Assembly: GCA_034008185.1 (NCBI GenBank)
Contig: CM067081.1
Span: forward strand, 189,207,010-189,271,009
From: Gorsachius magnificus
Lineage: Eukaryota; Chordata; Aves; Pelecaniformes; Ardeidae
Direction of reading: 5' to 3'
DNA: 64,000 bases
Shown here: positions 35,595-48,600 of the stretch, in pieces
Numbering within the stretch: position 1 is the stretch's first letter
How the letters are laid out: every line of letters starts with the position of its first letter
Position numbers and translations under genes: made by a program
The notes under the pieces: generated by a model
Told to the model about the DNA's origin: nothing
The model's database searches: none
The model's input: only the letters and a program-made list of their open reading frames with translations

Positions 35595-38335
35595 GTGGTG
35601 GGATCAATAGCCCAACTGATCTGTACCAATGCTCGCAGCATGGGCAACAAACAGGAGGAATTAGAAGCCATCGTGCAGCAGGAAAACAATGATATAGTTG
35701 CCATCACAGAAACATGGTGGGAGAACTCACAAAACTGGAGTGCTGCCATGGATGGCTATAAACTCTTCAGGCAGGATAGGTAAGGAAGGAGATGCAGTGG
35801 GGTAGCCCTGTATGTTAGAGAGTGTTTTGATTGCCTTGAACTCAATGATGGTGATGATAGGGTTGAGCGTTTATGGGTAAAAACCAGGGGAAAGGACTGG
35901 TGGGAATCTGTTATAGACCACCCAACCAGGAAAAAGAGACAGATGACATATTCTACAAGCAACTGGGAGTAGTCTCACAATTGCTAGCCCTTGTTCTTGT
36001 GGGGTACTTCAACCTACCAGATGTCTGGAAGTACAATACAGCAGAAAGGAAATGGTCTAGGAGATTCTTGGAGTGTGTGGAAGACAACTTCCTGACACAA
36101 CTGGTGAGCAAACCAATTAGGGAAGGTGCCCTGCTGGGCCTGTTGTTTGTGAACAGAGAAGTCCTTATGGGCGATGTGATGGTTGGAGGACACCTGGGGC
36201 ACAGCAATCATGAAATGATAGAATTCTTGATTCTTGGAGAAGGAGGGGGGTCAGCAGAACTGCCACCTTGGACTTCTGGAGGGCAGACTTTGGACTGTTT
36301 AGAAGGCTGACAAAGTCTCTTGGGAGGCAGTCCTAAAGGTCAAAGGAGCCCAAGAAGGCTGGATGCTCTTCAAGAAGGAAGTCCAGGAGGTGCAAGAGCA
36401 GGCCATCCCCATGTGCCAAAAGATGAGCCAGCGGGGAAGAAAACTGGCCTGGCTGAACAGAGAGCTTTGGCTGGAACTCAGGAAAAAGAGGAAAGACTAT
36501 GAGCTTTGGAAGAAGGGGCAAGCATCTCAGGAGGACTACAAGGATGATGCGAGGACATGCAAAGAGAAAATCAGAAGGGTTAAAGCCCAACTAGAACTTA
36601 AATTTGCCAATTCTGTGAAAGATAATAAAAAAAAGTGTCTATAAATATATTAACAGCAAAAGGAGAGCCAAAGAGAATTCCCATCCTTTACTGGATGCAG
36701 GGGGAACCACAGTGACAAAGGATGAGGATAAGGCTGAGGTACTTAATGTCTTCTTTGCCTCAGTCTTTAATAGTAAGGTTGTCTGGGTACCCAGCCCCCT
36801 GAGCCAGAAGATAGGGACAGGGAGCAGAACAAAGCTCCCATGATCCAAGAGGAAATGGTTGGTGAACTACTCAGCCAGTTAGGCATACACAAGTCTATGG
36901 GGCCGGATGGGGTCCACCCAAGGGTACTGAGGGAGCTGGTGGAGGTGCTCACCAAGCCCCTTTCCATCATCTATCAGCAGTCCTGGATGACTGCGGGCAT
37001 TCCACTAGACTGGAGGCTGGCAAATGTGATGCCCATTTACAAGAAATCCTGGAGGGAGGATCCAGGGAACCACAGGCCTGTCAGCCTGACCTCGGTGATG
37101 GGGAAGGTTATGGAGCAGATCATCTTGAGTGCCATCACACAGCACGTCCAGGACAACCAGAAGATCAGGCCCAGTCAAGATGGGTTTATGAAAGGCAGAA
37201 TATGCTTGACCAACCTGATCTCCTTCTATGGTAAGGTGACCTATTTAGTGGACAAGGGAAAGGCTGCGGATGTAGAGTAGCTGGACTTTAGTAAAGACTT
37301 TGACACCATTTCCCACAGCTTTCTGCTTAAGAACCTGTCTGCCTATGGTCTGGACAGGCATACTCTTTGCTGGGCAGAAAACTGGCTTGATGGCCAGGCC
37401 CAAAGGGAAGTGGCGAATGGAGTTAAATCCAGTTGGTGGCCAGTCACAAATGGTATTCCCCAGGGCTTAGTGTTTGGGCAAGTTCTGTTTAACATCTTTA
37501 TCAATGACCTGGACGAGGGGATTTTGTGCACCCTCAGTAAGTTTGCAGATGACACTAAGCTGGGTGGAAATGTTTGATCTACTTGAGGGTAGGAAGGTGC
37601 TACAGAGGGACCTGGACAGGCTGGATCGATGGGCTGCAGCCAATTGTATGAGGTTCAATAAGGCCAAGTGCCAGATCCTGCACTTCGGTCACAACAACCC
37701 CATGCAACGCTACAGACATGGGGATGAATGGCTGGAAAGCTGCTTGGCAGAGAGGAATCTGGGGGTACTGGTTGACAGCTGTCTGAATATGAGCCAGCAG
37801 GTGGCCAAGAAGGCCAATAGCACCCTAGCTTGTATCAGGAATAGTTTGGCCAGCAGGACTAGGAAGTCACCCTTTGCCTGTACTCAGCACTGGTGAGGCT
37901 ACACCTCGAATACTGTGTTCAGTTTTGGGCCCCTCACTACAGGAAAGATATTGCATTGCTGGAACAGGTCCAGAGGAGAGCAACAAAGCTGGTGAGAGGT
38001 CTGGAGCACAAGTCTTACGAGGAGTGGCTGAGGGAACTGGGGTTGTTTAGTCTGGAGAAAACGAGGCTGAGGGGAGACCTTATCGCCCTCTACAACTGCC
38101 TGAAAGGAGGCTGTAGCGAGGTGGGTGTTGGTCTCTTCTCCCTGGTAATGGGCGATAGGATGAGGGGAAATGGTCTGAAGTTGTGCCAGGGCAGGTTTAG
38201 TTGGACATCAGGAAAAATTTTTTCACTGAAAGGGTTGTCAAGCATTGGAACAGGCTGCCCAGGGAAGTGGTCAAGTCACCATCCCTGGAGGTATTTAAAA
38301 GCCGGGTAGACGAGGTGCTTAGGGGCATGGTTTAG
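35595..38335 (+). pseudogene. CR1 ORF2 relic (endonuclease plus reverse transcriptase)
   Basis: Broken ORF2 of the plus-strand CR1. The endonuclease starts at about 35620 with a Thr-Asn-Ala-Arg-Ser-Met-Gly stretch and an Ile-Thr-Glu-Thr-Trp-Trp motif (catalytic Glu) at 35703-35720. It continues after an in-frame stop TAA near 35780 and a frameshift before 35873, through ICYRPPNQ, to an Asn-His-Glu block near 36210 where Ser-Asp-His is usual. The reverse transcriptase spans about 36840-37700: a Leu-Gly-Ile-His-Lys-Ser-Met-Gly-Pro-Asp-Gly start, an Arg-Pro-Val-Ser-Leu-Thr block, and the catalytic Phe-Ala-Asp-Asp codons intact at 37542-37553. The C-terminal part (Leu-Glu-Tyr-Cys-Val-Gln-Phe-Trp, 37899-37928) is open for 138 codons. 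Stop TAG at 38333-38335. Several frame changes make it inactive. Confidence 0.93.
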
Positions 38336-39220
38336 TGGTGGGATGGCAGGGTTAGGTTAACGGTTGAACTTGATGATCTTAAAAGTCTTTTCCAACCTAA
38401 ATGATTCTATGATTCTGATTGGTACTCGTCCTTAGGCACTAATCAAATCACCAGTGGATCCTGTGGTAGGTATCACAAAGCTACGACCGAGGCTATTCCT
38501 CACACATTGCATACTTGAGGCAATAAGAGCCACCTCTTACACTGGCTCTTTGACACCAAAATGTGGGAATGTTGCTCCTGATTCAGCTTCTTCACACAAC
38601 TGGGCCAAAACCCTGTTAACTCTCCTGTGCCTAGTGGTAGCGCAAAAAGCTGATTTCATTTATTGAAAGCAAGTAAAAAATCTCATGATAGGGACTATGT
38701 CTACATGTTGCTTTTAGTACAAATGATTCTAGCTGGTTAAGTCATTGTTATATCTGTATGGTACATGTTTGGCTGTAAATAGTGCAGTAATGTAAATATG
38801 GAAATGATAAATTAGTTTTCATTTCAATGCAGTAAAAAGTAAGTTTAGACGATTTACGTTGAAGGAAGTGTAAACATTTCCATGCAAATTGGGTCAACCT
38901 GGGACTCATTTGAAAAGGATATGGGAACATTTATTTCTTTGAACGTTGAAGATATCTAACCTAACAAAATGTAGATTCAGTGCTTCTGACAGGCACAGAC
39001 TGTTCCTTGGAGATCTTGTGAACAGTTTGTCTCTCTGTCTGACTTGCCAAGTATAAATCCTTATCTATCTCCAGCACTTGCTGCATTGTTCCACTCCTTG
39101 TGAAACACTTGTTCCAATCCTATTCTGAAGTAGCATGTCTTCTGTACTATTTTATCATATATTTCAGGTGACTAAAAGTAAATCACTGGGACAAATCTTT
39201 TAAGATATAAAAGGCTGGAC

Positions 39221-39250
39221 ATATATAAATATATAAAATATATATATAAA
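39221..39250. repeat. AT-rich simple repeat
   Basis: An interrupted ATATATAAAT-type tract of about 30 bp. Confidence 0.8.
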
Positions 39251-40969
39251 GTGCTAAAATTAGATACACAGATAGGTAACTGAAACTTGGACTTTCACAT
39301 CATTACATTTTTTTGTGCACTTCTGGCATATTTTCAGTCCTTTTCAAACCTGACCTTCCGTCTTTGTAAGTAAACCAGTAGAAATTCAGTGAAAAGTCCA
39401 CATTTGCCATCTTTTTTGCCCCTCTACACTGTAGTATTAAATGCGTACACTCTGATGTTAAATCTAATGACCATTTGGTTTTGGAAGCATTGGCAGCATT
39501 CATCCTCTGCCTGCTGGTATCCTTTCAGAGACAATTTCTGTGCTGTAAGCATTTTTAAATAGCTCCTGATTCATGATAACAGAATGGACTCAAAATGTAG
39601 TCAGTTTAAAATGTATGAAAAGGGAGTTGTCCTCATATGTAACATTCCCTTATCAAAACATCAGGAACGTATAAAAGGCACTTCCCAAGTAACTCTACTA
39701 CTATATATATAGGTAAGAGTATGATTTTCCATGTCAATGAGGAAAAAAAACCTACCGGTAGTCTCAAGCTTATTCTCAGATAACTGGAAATCCCTTTTTG
39801 TGTAGATAATTTCATTTACTTGTTGATATTCCATTAATATTTGGAGGGCAGAAACAGTATGAGGGGCAAATACATTTTTCTCAGGGTTCTTCATTATTAC
39901 TGTCTTTCATCTCATATAAAATATCCGTTGACAAAGGGAAAGGGTGTTTCAGAAACCAAGAACGGTTTTTACACATTTATCTTAAAAGAAAGAACCATTG
40001 GGTAGACAGAACCGTTGGGTGACTATATGAAACAAATATCAGTCTTTGTTATTAGTTTCTTCCTTTGCTCATGTCCACATCATGTGGACAGCCTATTACT
40101 GCTTTTTGTCTGATTGCCACCTGTACCTGCAGTATCGGTGGAAAGATGTTAAAATGAATGAACTTAGGGGCGAAACAAGTCTGTCTGCAGTTCAGTTTTC
40201 CTTCAGAATGCTTCTGGTCAGATACTCTGGTAAGAAAAAGCATAATCTGAGAGGTTAAGTTTGTGGATAATTTGTATGTTTTCAAACCTGTATTATTTTA
40301 AAAATAAAATACCTCTGTCTATAAAATTAATATGTGGTGCCTGTATTCTAAACTTCTCTGTATTAGCCATAATTGAAAAATTGTTTTCTCTGAGGTTTTT
40401 TTTTTGCATATTTAGGGTCAACATAAAGCCAAAAATGTAGTTATTTTCCTAATATGTCTTGTTACTCTACCCTGCTCTCAAGATTAATAATTCATTTTCA
40501 TTGTAAATAGCAAAAATTAAATAAATACACATTCATGTGACTGAAAGAACCTGAAAACTTCCATTTGCCATGATTTCTGGGAGAGATGGCAATCTACAAA
40601 ACAAAGTTAGTACGATGTGATTTCACATATCGAGAGGCTTCAATTAACAGCTTCACAGAGAAGCGCTTTTATATGTCTTTAGCTATGTCCTCTTGTAATG
40701 AATTTTGATTAATATTTCTGTGGTGACTACAACAAGCAAGTCTGAAAAGAAGGTTCTAAGGAAAAGCTTGTAATGTATGTTCAGCTATGTTAAGGCAGTG
40801 GCACTGAAATACATGCGAAGAATTAGGCTGAAAAAAGTAAGTTGGCATGAAATAGTATTTAGAGTGTGCAGCGGCCAATCATATTTGCTTCTATTTAACT
40901 TATATTTGGCCCATACTTATTTGGCAATCTCTGAGTAACTTGCTAGCCATATGCAAGTGGTGTCTGGGT

Positions 40970-41095
40970 TGGAGCAATGAGCCCCTGCTGCTGGAGCAGG
41001 CGGCTGCTGGGGTCGGTGTTGAAGCTGGAGCGACCGCAGCCGCTCTCTTACTGCGGCAGCGGCTGCCTGCCTTTGCTGCGACGTTGCTGGCAGTG
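40970..41095. other. GC-rich island with hairpin
   Basis: A ~125-bp island rich in GC and CpG in an otherwise AT-rich desert. It includes a perfect 9-bp inverted repeat, GCAGCCGCT (41036-41044) and AGCGGCTGC (41058-41066), with a 13-base loop. A further CGGCTGC at 41001-41007 could pair alternatively with 41036-41042. Both strands are open here (77 codons plus, 68 minus), Ala/Leu/Gln-rich, as expected from triplet-like GCTG/GCAG composition. Could be a tiny CpG island, an exon fragment or a repeat; undecided. Confidence 0.5.
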
Positions 41096-42105
41096 TTTTA
41101 TGCCTTTTATTTTTCTCTAACAAGTCAACAAAGAAAGGTTTACAGACTGGACAAAACCCAACTCTACACGTAAGACATGTAAAGCAGAATTAGGGAGCAG
41201 AATTGGCTCCATTTATCAGCCAAATAGTAAGCAAGTAACATGCCGTGGGCAATGTTTTGCTGTTGGCTTTGGTTTTAGCTTTTTAATACATACTGGCATG
41301 AAGCACGCCAGAAGACCTTACGGGCTGCCAGACTGGGAATTACTGATCTAATGGTTATAACAGAGATTTCAGAAACAGGACATCTGGTGCTTCTTCCTAC
41401 TATTTTCACTGGCTTTCTGTATGACCTTAAGTAGATCATTCCCCACCTCTCTATCTTAATTAACTCAACATCTATATTATAAAGATATTAATTCCTACCC
41501 ATTTTGGCCTAAATATCAATTATTATTGTGCTGTGGCTTCAGATGAATGTGCATTTAATAAGTGAGGGATATTTCATAAATAAAATTATTTGAATGCCTT
41601 TCTTTTGTTTTGTGCTATGTCAGTTAGATGCTCTCTTCAAATCTGAACATGGTTGATTGTCTCCTATATCTTAAATGATTCTTCTGTCTGACTTAATCAA
41701 AAAGAGTTGTTTCAATGATGATTAGAACTCCTTCATTTGTCTCTAATATGACCGTTTTTAAGATTGGAAAAGCTGTTAGTCCCTCTTCCGTGCAATCAAA
41801 CAACCTTTATCTGCCATTTGGTATCACAAGTAGCAGTTTTCTTTATGCCCAGAATGCACCCAGTCTCTTTTGGTACAAGAAAGGAAATTTTGTCCTTTTC
41901 CTCCATTTTCTCTGCTTCATTTTCAGTGAATGAATGGGTGGGATATGCCCTTGTTCTCACAGAATGGGATGTTATAATGCCTGAACTTTATCCCTTGTAT
42001 TTCCAAGTGATCGGATCATTTCTTCGGTTCTAGTAAAATTGGACAGTGTACTCAGGTTTTCATAATACCATGATATAGACTGGCAAATAAACCACCGGAT
42101 GCTTT

Positions 42106-42127
42106 CCCTCCCCCCGCCCCCCCCCCC
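42106..42127 (-). repeat. C-rich run (G-rich on minus strand)
   Basis: CCCTCCCCCCGC followed by ten more C. The minus strand could form a G-quadruplex by splitting the long G runs. Confidence 0.75.
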
Positions 42128-45100
42128 ATTTCAAAGTGACAAGATCATCAGAAACTCAGTGAAGAGACTTTGCAAGGGGGTTAAGAACATTTTTCAGACT
42201 GTTTCTTCAGGAAGATAAAAGTAACGCCCATTTTTTTCACTTGGCTGTGGGTGGCCAATTATGAAGACCTGTCTTTGGATGAAAGAAATAGGGAGAATGA
42301 GGCACCTGCCTACTCGAATCCACTTCATACAGAAATACTTTGCTCTATGCGGATCCTCGGCCCAGCTAGCTCTGCGCTGGCTGTGCCAGTACCTGAGTTT
42401 CAGCCAGTGAGCAGGGTGGGGTGCTGCTGCTCCTGAGTCCAGACACTTACCACCTGCCTAAATGCCAACAAAATTCCCTAGCTTGAGTCCAAGACAGAGG
42501 TTCAAACATCAGAAGTGTTCTCAGACCTTAGAGGAATTGGACATTGTAACAGAAAATATCTGGAAAAGAGGCACTGACTTGGCATGTGTCTCAATATACA
42601 GAGCAGCAACTCCTTAAGATGCTGCAATTAGTGTAATTTGAAACAGGAATCTGAAGCCAAATCCTCCGCATCTAATGTGGGAACATCCTAATCACCAGGC
42701 TTCTTGAAAAGGAGGTAGAGCTTCCTCAGTATTTCCTGTTAAGGCTTTTAAATGCTGTATTAAATAACTAAATGTGAATTAGGAAAAAGGTTATGGGGGG
42801 AGGATGCAAGGACATTCTCCTGGGACACAGGAAACTTATGTTCATGTACCTGTTCCAAAGAATGCTTAATTATTCATATGAAATACAGGTCATTTGGTAG
42901 AGAGACTACGTTTCACCTAATAACTGTCAGATAAACGTACCGAAAGTGGGAAGACTGAGTGGGAGACAAATACATTGCTGTTGTCACTTCAGCCCCTGTG
43001 ATATTGCATCTGCTTGTTCGGTAGGCAATTTCTTTTTGATAAAATAAATGGTGAAAAATAAGTCTTTTCATATTGCCCATTTAAGCTGGAAATGATTTCT
43101 CCCCACCCCCTTTTTGAAACAAAGTAGAATATCATCATGGCATTGTATGGAGGGGCAGCAGGAGCTGTGAACTGGTAAACTAATTTCATTCCTCTAATTT
43201 AGATTTAGTTGCAACCCCTTATTGTGGAACCGGCACTCCCAGTGAGTAATCAGGGAAAGATGGTTTACCTTTGAGTTTATACCAGTATGGCTTAGGCTGA
43301 GTAAATGCTAGGTGTGCAGAGTATCATCTAATTGTCTAGTTTTCCCTACAGGGGTCTATCCCTGTTAGGCAAACGCTGTGCCAGCCCAGCAATGGCTTGA
43401 ACCTAACCTGGGTAATAAGTGCACATGAAATTTAGTAGCTCAGCAGAACCCAAAGCTTTTGACAATCAAATGGTTAACCCTTTCACAGATCTGTTTCTTG
43501 GGAATTGAATAAATGAGGGTATTGTAATGTAAAGAACATTTGTTGGCTGAAGGCCACCATGAGGGAGATTAGTGGGGGGTATTAAAGATGAAATTATAAA
43601 GTCTCAGTGAAAGAGATTCAGTTGAATTCAATGATAAATGACAGTGAAAGGAAGAGAGGGATATTTCTGAGATGAGCTGTATTTCCCTAAAGAAAAATAC
43701 TTGTGAGATCAGATTTTTAAAGAAGGAGTATTCTTTTTTTATTATTGAAAAGGTTAGATTATATCATTTTTGAGAGCTCTGTTCTACTGAATGTAATAAA
43801 AATTGACATGAAGTGTTTTAAGTTTGTTGATAATTCCATACTATTCTGACCCACTTTATCTGAATATCTTAAAATTCAATTTCACTTGTAGAAGGTATTC
43901 TCATATTATCCTGCTATATAGGCTACAAAAGGCTGGTAAATCCATAGATGTTCACGACCACTCATGCAGAAATGAAATATTTAACTACAAGGGTATCTTG
44001 TATTTCAGAAGTTATTTGCTGACACTTCATTCTCTGATCCTTGTAGTCCATGCAAAATGATTTGCACATAGGAAATATAAGTAAATGCTTTACAAATTGA
44101 CTTTTTGAATATTTTGTTACTACTGCTAATAGATTTTATTAAGTGCTTTCTACTCAGAAATGTTTCAAATGTTGTGGGTTTTTATAATTTAAAAGCACAT
44201 TGCATGTATTAATCCTCTTAAAGGATTCCTCGGTTTCCCTCAACAAAAACAATAAGAGGATAAGGGTGTACCTTCTCATAACAAGACATATGAAAGCTGA
44301 TGTGTATTAATTATGCTTATTAATTTAACTTTTGTTAAAAGGAAGATTAATTATAATGCTTTTATTATAGGAAAAAAATCCTTCCGTATTTTACCTAAGT
44401 CTAAACAGGTAGAAGTCACTGACTTTTTGCTTAGTTTGAGTGGTTATTAATATAGAAATCTAACTAATCTTCCTCCTTTAACATTTAGAACAAATTACAG
44501 TGCACATTTCATCGAGTAAAAATGCAGCCTCATGTCATTCTAAATCACATTAAGAATCAGTTGAAGTTGGGGAGGTGGATGTCGAACTGTCAGATTTTAG
44601 AAAGAGTGGAAAAACTTGAGATCAGATTTTCAGCCTACAAATTCAGATGGAAGAATTTAATCAGCCACTTTCCGTGTGCTTCACTGACTATCAGAAGTTC
44701 TGTCTGTCACATACAGATGTGGATGTGAATGTCTGATGTGTGTTTCCCAGCTCTACCTAATTGGATAACTACAGAACTGGTATTAGAATAGACAGTTAGT
44801 AGTCAGACCTGTAAACTGGACAACAGCCAAATTTGGAATGGGAAGCTATATAATTTCAGTGATCTTCTATGTCAATAAACTGTTAATGAATCAGCCTTTT
44901 CATATTGGATTTTAGGATACCATTTCTATCATAGAAAACAGGTTTCTGTTGTTTGTTTGAAAGCATAACTCTTCAATTCCCACGTGTATTAAATATCCCT
45001 TACTTTTATTTCACGCACCGTGGAATGGAAGGAGAGTAGAACGACCCTCAGCAAATACTAAGAAATGCCTATGAACCACCTCACCCCAAAGATTTCCATT

Positions 45101-45630
45101 CTTAGTCACATGCCCTGATAACCCATAGGGAATTCCAAAGTGTTACTAGCCACTGTCATGGATGGAAATGAGAACATTACAAATTTTACCACTGTAAAAC
45201 GCTTTCTGAGCCTGCCTCTTGTGCTATGCAAAGGCTATTACCCCATCCAACTCGGCAAACAGACTGTCCTTTATTATGTGTGCGATAGCATTAGCATCAC
45301 AGACAGTGCTCATTTTCTTGCCGTTCTCCACTACAGGACATATAGAAAAAAGATTCATGATTGGAGCAGACACTGTTCAGCGGGATTCAAGCATTGACAG
45401 AGCAGGTTGAATAGTAACATACGTTTCAAACATTATATTGTAAAATTCCTGTAACACATCTGGTCAGTGCTGTTGCTAGAAGTCATAGCCTGACTCCACT
45501 GGGCACACCGTTTTGCCTCAGTTCAGTTACTTGCATTTAAATACAGCCTAGACAGAATGGAAAGGCAATGAGAATTTTGAATAATTTGCTGGAGGGCTTA
45601 AAATACCTTAGTAGAACAAGACGACTACCT

Positions 45631-45652
45631 AAAAAAAAAAAAAAAAAAAAAA
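45631..45652. repeat. Poly(A) tract, 22 bases
   Basis: Twenty-two uninterrupted A. No recognised retrocopy or SINE precedes it, and no polyadenylation signal-bearing retrotransposed transcript could be identified within the preceding few hundred bases. Confidence 0.9.
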
Positions 45653-48600
45653 TTCTCCTGGGTGGCACATTCATGGCTTCATGACTAATTTGAGATGGCA
45701 TAATTTTAGACATACTAAGAAATCCTATGACGAGGACAGAGCTGCCGCATCCTAAGATTTCAACCTACTGTCGTAATGTGAGGGTATAAGGACTCTAGAA
45801 AGGGCACAATACTTGTCAATTAAATTATAAGTGCCAGGATGGTTGTCCATGTTGTTGAGTTCCTGAAATGGTAATGTGCCTTGTTTTGTTTCAGATGTTA
45901 CTGAAATCCATACTTTCATCACCTCAGCTATGGAGCGTTTCAGCATCTCTATGGGGAGATACACTTTAAATCAAATTGTTAAGTAAAAGCAGGAGATTTC
46001 TGGTTGCTATTTGGTTTTGGGTAGAATTTTAACTTTTGGGTTATGCAACTTTAAACATTTTGAAAACAAATTATTTGTGAGGATTTTATCCCTCTGTGAG
46101 ATGCAGCGCCAAAACTGCAATTGGAAGGATGTTTAAAGTAAAGTTTATTCAAATGAGCAGGGGATCTGGTAATTGGTGTTCTGCAAAGTAGTTCTTTAAA
46201 CTGGCTTGTTGCCTTGGTCTGAAATAGTCCAAACAGACCGGTTTACAGGAAACACAGGAAGAGCAGATCTTATTTAAGTTCTGAGGAAGGCAAATTATCA
46301 TGTGGAATAGCACTTTAAGGTATGATATAAAAGTGCCAGGATTTTTTTTGTGGTTTTTTTTTCCTAATTTTTTTAAAAGTAGAATATCACTTATTGACTT
46401 CCTTACACCTGTTTTGGAGGAAGCAGCTAAAGATTCTTTCTTTCGAGATAAGAAAAAAAAAAGCTAGAGAGATGCCTAAGTTAGGTGAGGCCCTCAAGTT
46501 AATATATTTAAAGTTAATTTATTAAGGGTGGAAGGAGTATGGGGGTTCTAGACCCTCTCACCACATTTAGTACTCTTAAGTACGACATGTACAGTGGCAT
46601 GGCTGGTTTGCTGTGATGTCCCTCCATCTATGAGAGTCCTCCTTGTCAAGCACACTCTGCCTGCATCTTGAAAATATTCATGCTTTATTCACTGTAAAAC
46701 TAAATAAACAAAGAATGAGGGTTTTTAGGAATTTCCTGGAAATCCAAAGTGTTCCAGATTCTTAACTGTAATATCATTGAGAGTAGGGTGTGCCTTATTA
46801 AACTGATACTACAGAGAGTATCTGAAATCTTGACACTGAGGCCTTCCAAGACGCAACTATATTTATACTGCATGATAATAACAATAATGATGATTTAAAA
46901 ATAATATTCAGCAGCATTGAAATGCTCTTTCTCTGGCAAAAAAATCCTGAGGTTTTGTTGGATTATTACTGTTGTTCTAGGGGCAAAATGGGTTGAATGT
47001 ATTCTTTTACTGTCTTACCAACCACCAGGACACAGCAATGCCATATGGTTAGGGTTTATAGCCAGCACTTTATGTGCATTAAAAATATTTAATGACACTC
47101 TAATCATGCTCAAGAGCAGCCTGGATTTAGAAATAATGTCTCAGCCACCAATCGCCTGCAAACAATGAATAACCCCTGAGAAAGTGTGCCAGAAAAAACA
47201 AGAGATTGTGTATACCTTCCTGGAATTATGAACAGATTTCTGACTTGATGGAAATTCAAGTAATGTTGAAAGTTGTGGAAAGGAAAGGTGCAGAAGGGCC
47301 ATATATATCATAACCCAGAAACACAGCTATATTATCAGGACAGAAATGTTTCAGTTTAGCATGACAAGAAGTGTGAAGAAATTGAGTTGAAGTGTAGCTA
47401 GATATGGAGATAGTGTCTCATTGAAATTTTTCACCTCATGCCTGGAAAAGGTCTTTAGAAAGTTTAAATAAGAAGAAAATGACACAAATATTATAGTACT
47501 TGAGTCACACCAGATTTGAAGATGACATTTTCATGTCTTCTGAAAGTGTTAGAGATCTTGAAATTATAAGTAAAGAACTGAGTGCAGAAAAATACAGACA
47601 GTAGAGTAAGGATGTGAGATGTAAAAAATTAGGTAAAGTCAGTTATTTTTAAAAAGTTATTTATGTAAAACCTGTTTACACTCAACCAGAGAGAGCTCAT
47701 AAATCATTAAAATTGCTTCACGCTTCCCAAAATGAGAGCCTGTTTTCTTTACTTGTAATTTTGCCAAGCCTGAAACATCTGTTCTAAAATTTCCCATACA
47801 GATTGAATTTTTGGAAAATTTCAATCCCAATAGATAAGTTTCTTCCAAGAACAAGATTAGACTGAAAAATATGATGACTTATCCAGGGCCACGATGGAAA
47901 ATTGAAAGAGATGAACTAAGCCTGCACCTTAGAAATTGTAGCATAGTGTCTCAGTCACAAGGTAGCTCTTCTTTACAAATCAACATGATGTGCATGTTTC
48001 ATAATTCAATCTGATTTACTGAAATTCTGTGTCCTTGGAGAGAAGCACTCGCCAAAGTTATTTTTTTGTATTAACCCCTCCACACTTCAAACATGATAGT
48101 CATGTAAAATTGCAAGAGCGTAATTAAGTAGTTATGGTATCTCTTGGCTGCAATACGTTGCCAGTTACTGGGATATGATAACGTGGAAGCTAGAAAGGAG
48201 GGAATTGATCTTGAAGATTTTTTCTTCATGTATATCTCATTATTATTAATTACCATAAATAATACAAATGCATTTTTAATTGTACAGTGTTGGAAAAATA
48301 GCAACTGTGTCAGAACATGACAGACCTGCAGAATTACTATTGGGGAAGGTTTTATTTTTCTCGAAAGAAAGTTAGTTACACCAAGAGATTTCAGTTCAGT
48401 TGTCAAAAGAGCCATCTAGAGTTCATTGTTAAAAGAATTGGAGAGGAGCCTTAAGTAGAAACTGAATTTAGCCCCCTCTATTAGGACGAAACCTGGATCA
48501 TGAGCCCAGCTTCACACTTTGGGCCCATTTCCATAAAATTCAGAGGGGTTTAGTTCAACATACACTGTTTAAGATGCATGCAATTCAAATAGCCTTCTGT

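Larger units (their letters stand above)
34130..38417 (+). mobile_element. Near-complete but decayed CR1 LINE, interrupted by a solo LTR
   Basis: A long CR1 in plus orientation: part of ORF1 (about 34240-35379), ORF2 with endonuclease and reverse transcriptase (about 35595-38335), short 3' UTR, and ATTCTATG-type end at about 38400-38417. Subtracting the nested 592-bp LTR and one duplication copy leaves about 3.7 kb, against roughly 4.5 kb for full CR1 elements as I know them, so it is only moderately 5'-truncated. The left edge is uncertain by about 100 bp. Frames are broken by many stops and shifts, so it cannot move itself. The LTR at 34485-35076 landed later, inside ORF1. Confidence 0.95.
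38418..45630. other. Non-coding DNA with a GC-rich hairpin
   Basis: No gene supported; frames reach 89 codons (41764-42033), with no domain seen. A sharp GC-rich island lies at about 40970-41095 (see separate entry). Simple sequence: AT-dinucleotide-rich tract at 39221-39250 and a C-rich run at 42106-42127. The stretch 45100-45420 is non-repetitive with two overlapping plus-strand frames (up to 85 codons), neither recognisable. Confidence 0.55.

Noticed and set aside
45631..45652. Poly(A) tract as the tail of a processed pseudogene.
   Set aside because: The sequence before it shows no recognisable mRNA and no flanking direct repeats were found.
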